Source: Diospyros lotus (lineage: Eukaryota > Streptophyta > Magnoliopsida > Ericales > Ebenaceae). From it: DNA of 64,000 nucleotides. Both the position numbers and the translations under genes were made by a program. The stretch's first letter is position 1, and every line of letters begins with the position of its first letter. Of this stretch, positions 37,901-46,900 are shown piece after piece. The notes beneath the pieces are model-generated. The model worked only from the letters and a program-made list of their open reading frames with translations, was not told the DNA's origin and made no database searches. The DNA lies in assembly GCF_014633365.1 (NCBI RefSeq), contig NC_068347.1:17506433-17570432 (forward strand). The letters are read 5' to 3'.

Positions 37901-40900
37901 CATACAATAGTCCTCTACCTAGAGCTCCCTTAATATACCTGAGAATCCGGACTACCGCATCCCAGTGGCTATCGCAAGGAGACTGTAAAAATTGACTGAC
38001 AACACTGACTGAGAAAGAAATATCTGGGCGAGTGATAGTGAGATAATTAAGTTTTTCGACTAGCTTGCGGTATCTTCCAGGATCAGCAAGAGGCTCCCCC
38101 TGTCCTGGTAAGAGCTTTACATCAGGGTCCATAGGAGAATCTATAGGTTTACAATCAAGCATCCCAGTTTCTTCCAAAATGTCAAACACATACTTTTGTT
38201 GAGAGATAACAATACCAGAACTGGACCGAGTAACTTCTATGCCAAGAAAGTATTTAAGTAACCCCAAGTCCTTAGTCTGAAAATGATGGAAAAGATGTTT
38301 CTTCAACTAAATAATACCATCCTGATCATCACCTGTAATAACAATATCATCCACATAGACAACCAAGTATATACACCTCCCTTGTGATGTGTGTTTATAA
38401 AAAACCGAATGATCAGACTCACAACGAGTCATACCAAAGTCTTGAATGACAGCACTGAAACGACCAAACCAGGCTTGAGGAGACTACTTCAACCCATATA
38501 GTGAGCGACAAGTTTACAAAACTGCCCAGACTCCCCCTGAGCAACAAACCCAGGAGGTTGCTCCATATAAATCTCTTCCTGAAGCTCATCATGTAAGAAG
38601 GCATTCTTAATGCCCAATTGATACAACGGCTAGTGGCGCATAGCTGCTATAGAGAGAAACAAACGCATAGAGGACATCTTAGCAAGAGGGGAAAAAATGT
38701 CACCATAGTCAAGACTATAAACTTGAGTATACCCTTTGGCAACCATACGAGCCTTAAGGCGATTAACCTGCCCATCAGGACCCACCTTGACAGTATAGAT
38801 CCACCGACATCCGACAAGAGATTTCCCTAGGGGTAAAGGAACCAAATCCCAAATACCATTGGAATGCAAAGAAGTCATCTCATCCACCATTGCTTATCGC
38901 CACCCTATATCAGAAAGTGCCTCACTAACAGTCTTAGGTACTGAAACAGATGATAAGGAAGACACAAAAGCACAAACAAGCGACGAGAGACGGTGATAGC
39001 TAAGAAAATTATAAATGAAGTGAGGATTGCGAGAAGAACAAGTACCTTTCCGAAGGGCAATAGGAAGCAGATCCTTAGAAGGCAGGATCACAACAGGTGG
39101 AGAGACTGGAGCAGGATGTGAGGCAGCAGGAGTCGCTGAAGTAGTAGGAGATATGGGAGAAGGCACAAGAACAACATCTCCACCGGGAGGAGACTGAAGC
39201 TGATGACGCCGATGATAAACCTGCAACGGGGTAGAAGAAGGAACAGGGAGAATAGGAGCAGGAGGACTCGCGGGAAGAGGGATTGCCTCAGAAATGGGTT
39301 GACACTCGAAATGGGGCGAAGAGTAGAAAGCAGACGACTCAAAGAAGGTAACATTCGCCGAAAGAAAATAGTGGCGGGTGTCGGGAGAATAACACCGATA
39401 ACCCTTCTGAAGGCGAGAGTAACCACGAAAAATGCACTTGATGGACCGAGCAAACAATTTATCTTGACTAGGAGAGAGGTTATGGACAAAGCAAGTGCAA
39501 CCAAAGACACGGGGAGGAAGAATATATAATGGTTGATCAGGAAACAAGAGAGAGTGAGGAATTTGATGCTGAAGAACCGATGAGGGCATCCTGTTAATGA
39601 GATAGCAAGCAGCAACAAGAGCTTCAGCCCAAAAGCGAAAGGGGACATGATGATGTAAAAAAAGAGTGCGAGCAGTTTCAATCAAATGTCTGTTTTTACG
39701 CTCAACAACCCCATTCTACTGTGGTGTATATGTACAAGACGACTGATGCAAGATCCCCTGAGAAGACATAAATGTAGCAAAGGGAATAGAAAAATACTCG
39801 GGGACATTGTGATTGCGCAATACTTGGACAGAGATATAAAATTGCGTTTTGATTTCAGCACAAAAGGATTCAAAAATTGAGAATAACTTAGAACGATTAT
39901 TCATTAAATATAACCATGTGCAACAAGAATAATCGTTGATAAACATTACAAAATATTGAAAACCCAAAACAGACACAATACGACTAGGACCCTAGACATC
40001 GGAATGAACTAAAGCAAACGGGGACACAGCCCGATTATTGACACGCTTTGGAAAAGAAATGCGAGACTGTTTTCCAAGTTGACAAGACTCACAATGAAAA
40101 GACGACAAACTAGATAAACTGGAGACCATCTTTTGAAACTTAGCCAAACTAGGATGTCCCAAATGATTGTGGAGAAGAGCAGGAGACTCAGTCACCGAGC
40201 AAGCAACAGGCGATGTAGGAAGGTTGAGATGATAGAGACCCTGCGACTCACATCCGACGCCAATCATCTGTCCCGTACCGCGATCCTGGATAGTAACAGA
40301 ATGATCATCAAAGGTGATAGAACAATTTAAGGCACGCGTAAGTTTACTAACAGAGACAAGATTAAAGGAACAATGAGGAAGATAAAGAATAGAATCTAAA
40401 GGCAAAGAAAGTAAGGGTTTGGCAGTGCCAACAGCTTGGGCAACTGCTTTGGACCCCATTGGCTAATGTTACAGAAGGTAAAGAAATAGAATTAGTAAAA
40501 TGAGAGAATAAATTGGGATTACTAGAGATATGGTAAGAAGCATCCGAGTCCAGGACCCATGGTCCCAAAGAGGATGTCTGAGCGAGACAGGCAGTGGAAT
40601 CACCAGAGTGGGCGACAGAAGCAACTGTGGATGAGGTTTGCTGGGACGTCTTATACTTGAGATACTCATCATAGTAAGCCCTAGTGAGAAGGACAGATTG
40701 CGGTGGATGACCATCAAAGGACTTAGATCAAGAACCATCAGCATGAGCAATATTAACACAAGGAGGGCGGCCATGCAACTTATAACATTGTTCCTTAGTA
40801 TGCCCCCACTTGTGACAATAGTTACACTTGGGGCGTTTGCCCCGATTACCACGATCTCCTCCATGTTCGCCATTACTCTGAACTTGTGAAGCCATGACTG

Positions 40901-43900
40901 AATGATCACCTGCAGAAGAGGGAGGCATTGTAGGAACAGATGAAACCCGAAGAAAACGAAAATACACTTCATCCATAGTAGGTACAGTAGGACTAGCAAG
41001 AATCTGATCACAAACAGGAGCAAGCTCAGGACCAATAGCAGCAAGAGTACACACCATGAAGAACTTATCCCGCTGAGCTAGATCCTCTACAGGAGTCTTA
41101 CTAGCAGGTAACAAGGAGTTAAATTCAGCTTTAATAGAGGCCATCCGACCAAGAAAATCAGGAAGAGTCAAACCCTGTTGTTGTAAACTGAGCAGATTAG
41201 ACACCATTGAATACAGGCATTGAATGTCATTAGTGTATAATGCCTTGGCTTGAGCCCACAATTCACAGCACGTGGTATAGTTAGTATAGATCGGATGAAG
41301 AGAGGGATCAATTGACTGTCATAGGAGACTGCATAACAGAGCATCAGCTCTCTGCCACTCAGGTTTATTTGTGGTCACATTCTCGGCCTTTGTAGTTAGA
41401 TGATCCTGTGAACTTTGAGCCATACACCATAGTTCAACCGCCTTGGACCAAGAGATATAATTGGAATTGCACATCAATTTCTCAGGCTGGAGAAGGAGAC
41501 AAAATACCAAAGAAGGAGCCAGAGAAGGAGACAAAATACCAGAGAAGTAGCAATTTCTCAGTGTACCAGCCATGTTGGACAAAAAAGAGCCCTACAAGAT
41601 CAACAAATCTGGAACAAAAGGGTTAAATAAGCCAAAAACTAAATGCTAGATGATCCAGCACAGAGAATGAGGTGTGGAGGCGCACTGGAGTGACGGCAGA
41701 TGGCGGATGCCGATGACCGGCAACCGTGGATGGCGATGAAACCACTGGGGCTGGGATGGACTGAAGGAGGCGAGTCTAATGGTGAAGACGACGTCGCGAT
41801 CAGAGCACTGGTGAGAGAGATCGGAGCAAAAACGTCTTCGTGAACAATGTGAGAGAGACGGCGCATGGCGGCACTGCGACAGCAATGGTGACGTTCCTCC
41901 GGGGATCAACAGATCGGAGGTCGACGAACGCAACGACGGTGGTGGTGTGCATGATCGGTAGCCGGATAGTGAAGACTCGCTGCTAACCAGTAGCGCGAGC
42001 GGCGGAAATGCAGTGGGCTGCGACGACGGTGGCACGACAGGCTATGGCAGTCGGTGGCGACACGACCGACGATGGTTGTCGGGGATGTGGGCAGCGACGG
42101 CGGCGGCTAGGGTTTGTATTGAAATCTAGGGTTTGTATTTTGGCTCTAATACCATGTGAAACTTAATTAAATTCACTGACTATACACCTATATATATATA
42201 TATATACAAATACAATGGGCCATGGGTTCTAACATAGGATTAACCCTAAACTATAACCATATAACTCAACAAGTTCCATAATTGAAACACAAGTCGGTGG
42301 AAGACCTTCTCCTATCTATGTTTGATGCATAATATGAATCTGTATAACCTATAATATTCAATTCTTCTAATTCCTTAGCTCCACCATAGACTAAGACCTT
42401 ATTAATTGACCCCTTTAGTTATCTAAACACACACTTTACAACTTTCCAATGTTCCTTCCCTGGATTAGCTATGAATCTACTTACCACACTCATGGCATGG
42501 GCTAAGTCCGGCCTAGAACACACCATAGCATACATAAGGTTGCCAACAACATTAGAATAGGGAATTCTTTCCATTTCTCTTAGGCTCTCTTCATCTGTTG
42601 GAGATTCGGCATGCGATAACTTAAAATGTTGAGCAAAGGGTACATTTACCACTTTTGAATCCAACATGTGAAATTTCCTTATGATTTTCTCTAGATAGGC
42701 TTTTTAGGATAGCTGGAGGATTCGGTTATGTCTATCCCTAGTAATTTCTATCCCTAAAATTTTCTTAGCCTCACCTAACTCTTTCATCTCAAAGGCTGAC
42801 CTAAGTTTCAGCTTTAAACTTTGGATTTCAGCTGGTGAAATAAGCATGTCATCTGCATATAACAGGAGGCAGATTGCTACTTTAGAGGAAATATGCCTAA
42901 GGTAGACACAACAATCAAATGAGCTTCTTTTAAACCTTTGACTTATTATAAAAGAATCAAATTTCTTGTACCACTACCTAGGAGACTGATTTAGTCCAAA
43001 TAAGGACCTCTTCAACAAGCAAACATTGTCCTCTTTTTCCCTAATTTCAAATCCTCTAGGCCGATCCATTACAATTCCCTCTTCTAACTCGCCATGGAGG
43101 AATGTGGTGGTAACATCCATTTGCTCTAGGCATAGGTCTAGATGGGCAGTCATAGCTAGAAAGGTTCTTATGAAAGTGTGTCTCGCAACTGGAGAAAACA
43201 CTTCGTTGAAATCTACCCCTGCTACTTGGGTAAAACCCCTTGCTACTAGCCTAGCTTTATACCTAGGCTTAAGGCTATCTCCAGCTCCTTCTTTCACTTG
43301 AAATAACCACCTACAACCTACAATTCTTTTTCCCAAGGGTCTATCTACCAACACCCAAGTCTCATTCTTTTTCAAGGATTCCATCTCAGCTTTCATGGCA
43401 GCCAGCCATTTCTGAGATTCCTTTGAGTTTATAGCCTCTTCATAGGACTAAGGCTCTTCTCCAGCAATCTCATCAGCACTTAGCAGTGCATATGCCACCA
43501 AATTAGAAAAACCATATCTCACCGGTGGCCTACTAACTCTTCTTTGCCTATCTTGGCTTACATTATACTTTTCTTCAATTAAATCTCCTATTGTACTTGA
43601 TGAACCAGCATTGTCCATGTGCTGGTCTTCATCAGAACTCGATGAATCCCTCACATCTATAGATCTGTCAAGGCTATTTCGGCTTGAGGATCCTTCACCG
43701 GTATTTGGCTGGTCCTGAATAGGTTCTAAGGGAGTATCATATGCAACAACATCATCCTGTTGTTGTTGTTCAAAATTTACAACTTTTGCCTTCCCTTTCT
43801 TATCCTTGTACTCCTTATCTTGATTAATAAAGGAATTCTCATCAAAAGTTACATCTCTACTTACCATGGTTCTAGCATTTATTCTTCTAAGTTCCACAAC

Positions 43901-46900
43901 TTATACCTTTTAACCCTGATGGATAACCAATAAACACACACTTCTTGGCCCTAGGTTCTAATTTACCTTGTTTTATATGAGCATAAGCTATACACCCTAA
44001 GAAAATCTAGGTTTGGCTTATAATTATTCCACATTTCATAAGGTGTCTTAAAACCTATGGCTGATGAAGGTGACCGATTTGTCACATAGGCTACTGTAGC
44101 AACAATCTCTCCCCAAAATGCTTTTGGAAGCCTAGCATGAAACAACATACATCTCACCCTCTCTAGAAGGGTTCTGTTTATGCGCTCAGCTAACCCACTT
44201 TGCCTAGGGTTACCGAGGGCAGTAAAGTGTCCTAGAATGCCATTCTCTTTACATATATGGGTGAATTCCTTATTACAAAATTCTAGGCCATTATCAGTCA
44301 TAATGACCTTCAATTTTACACCCATTTGGTTTTCAGTCATAGTTTTGCAGGTCTTAAATGCATCAAAGGTATTATCTTTGGATTTCAAAACAAAGACCCA
44401 AGCCATTCTAGAGTAGTTATCTATTATAGAAAAGAAATACTTAGCTCCACCATGAGTTAGGGTTTGACTAGAGCCCCATTAGTCCGAATGAACATATTCA
44501 AGTGGGCCTTTAGAGGTATGGAGTGCCTTCTTAGGGAACTTTACCTTCACAAATTTTCCACAGATACATGATTCACATGTCTAAATCTGTCACTTTACTG
44601 GAGCCTAAAATCCCTTGACTAACTAGTTCTCTAAGCCCTTGGACACTCATATGAGCCATCCTAAAATGCCATAGCTTTGTGTTCTCATAGGTCTTATTTT
44701 CCCCTACAGCCACATCCCCACATAATGCGGAAGCTATCACAACAAATATCCCATTTTTCAGGACTACCTTCATACATACAAGTGATCCCTTAGCTACCTT
44801 GAGAACATCACCATGGCCACTGTAACTATAGCCACTCTTAGCTAGCTCTCCTAAGGAAATCAGGTTCCTCTTTAAGTCCAGGACATATCTTACTAATGAC
44901 AGGGTCTTGACTGACCCATCAAACATCTTAAGCTTAATGTCCCCAATTCCCTTTATGCTACACTCTTGGTTATTCCCTAACAAAACCTTCCTCCCATCAA
45001 TGTCTTTATAATTCAAGAACCATTCTATATGGGGTGACATATGGAATGAACAACCGAAATCTAATACCCACACCTCTCTATCCGAATGACTTGATACCAC
45101 AAGTGCATTCGAGCTATCATAGTCAAATTCATATGTAGAGTTTGAGAATTCTAGTTTGCCTTCATCTAAAAAATCCTACCTTTTCTTTGGGTAATTTTTC
45201 TTTATGTGCCCTTCCTCATGGCAGTGAAAACATCTAAAGTTTTTTCTACCACTTCTTAACTCTGATCGAGCATTCCCCTTTGCCTTAGGGTCTCTCTTTT
45301 CAGATCTATATCTAGTTGTAAGGGCATCCCCAGCAGATTTCTTCATTTCTACTTTCCTCTTAAGGATATGGTGTCCCTACCATGCTTTAAAATGTCCACA
45401 AAATGCTCATATGACTTAGGTAATGAATGCAACAGAATTAGGGCCTTATCCTCCTCTTCATATGATATATTTAGGTTTTCCAAATCAAGGCATAATTTGT
45501 TAAAATCATCAATATGGTTTTGGAGCTTTTGCCCTTCTTGCATTTTGAAAGTAAAGAACTTAGCTTTCAAATATAACCTACTCGAGAGAGACTTAGTCAT
45601 ATATAGATTTTCTAACTTAGATCACAATGCCTTGGCAGTTTCCATCTTGGACACTTCCGTTAGGACTTTGTCCCCTAGACTCAAGATTAGGGTATTAAAG
45701 GCATTTTCATAGATTTCTTGCCTGCGACTATTTGCTTTTAATTTATGTTCATTAGTAGCAGTTTCAGGCAATGGTTTTTGGGGTTCTAAGGCTTCTTTTA
45801 ACCCTAGGTTTCCCATCAAGGCTTTCATCTTTATCCTCTAAAGTCCAAAATCGTTAATGCCATCAAACTTTTCAATATCATACCAAGCAGCAGGGGCCGC
45901 AGAAGCCATGGTAGAAAATTATTCTATAGGTTTCTAAGGGTTCTTGGTGGTTCTTAATTAAGTGGTCTGGCTCTGATGCCAAATTGTTAAAACTAAAACA
46001 CTATCGGTACACAATAACTCACTCAAATACTCACTAAATCAACCACAATACATACACAAATTAGAAAGTAAAAGAAAGACAGAATTGAAATAGAAAAGAA
46101 GATCAAACCACAAGTCTTGCATGCCGATTTTACCCTGGTTCATGCCATGGAAATGGCACTACATCCAGCAACTCCACTGAGAGAACAATCCACTAAGAAT
46201 GAAAGAAATCAGTACAATGAATCACTCGCCATCTCTTACAACCCAAGTACAGTTCTCTCAAAAGACTCCAAGAACTATCCTTCTCACAGCTCTCTCTCTT
46301 TATCACTACACTCGTACAAGAGAATGAAATGATTTCTGATTGATAATCACAACTGATCCCATGCCCTCATATTTATAAACTATGGGGCGGACCAACCTAG
46401 GGACATAACCAACTCTACAAAGTCTAAACTACCCCTAATATATTTAGTTAATTATAGAAACATCCTGCACTCTAACTGCCACTCAATCATCATCATAGAC
46501 TCCTCTAATTTCTTCTAAGCTTCCAGCACACTTAACTCGAGCAAAACATCAACAATTCTCATTAATTTCCAAGTTATCTAGTGAACCAGCATCATACCAC
46601 TTCCATTATTTTTGTACTCTCATTTCTCCACTGTTGAAAAAGTCATAATAACATCAATCCCCATGTTCCCCAAACAAATCAATCTTATTAACATGTATAA
46701 AATTCTCTTTAAATGTATATAATGTTATCTAAATGGAAAACAAGCAACATACTATTTAATACATAATTAAAATAACTTAATATAACATTAGAAATGTCAC
46801 TGGTTAGCGGGTAAAAGTGGAGAAATTTTTTTTTGTTGAGAGCAAAAAGAGTAATATAAAGGATAACGTCAACCCTCTATCTACAAGTTTATACTTTTAG

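Larger units (their letters stand above)
37271..42271 (-). mobile_element. Ty1/copia element 5 with very short LTRs, target duplication AGTTC
   Basis: LTRs at 37271-37394 (124 bp) and 42155-42271 (117 bp); AGTTC at 37266-37270 and 42272-42276. Primer site TGGTATTAGAGCC just inside the right LTR and purine tract CTTGAGGGGGAG just inside the left. Encodes gag, protease, integrase, RT and RNase H on the minus strand, total 5.0 kb. About four substitutions separate the LTRs, so it is young relative to its host copia 4. Stops in RT and integrase make it defective. Confidence 0.95.
36236..46554 (-). mobile_element. Ty1/copia element 4 (with nested copia 5), target duplication ATTCT
   Basis: LTRs at 36236-36802 and 45985-46554; ATTCT at 36231-36235 and 46555-46559. 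On the minus strand: 5' LTR, primer site TGGCATCAGAGCC (45981-45969), gag from 45909, protease, integrase, RT, then RNase H split by copia 5, a purine-rich AATGGTGGAGATT, and the 3' LTR. Without the insert it is about 5.3 kb. I count about 42 mismatches between the LTRs (about 7 percent), so it is older than the nested element. Tork-like by RNase H and integrase wording, an inference. Confidence 0.92.

Noticed and set aside
41600..42110. Ser/Pro-rich 129-codon open frame
   Set aside because: Falls in the GC-rich untranslated leader of copia element 5 and has no domain.
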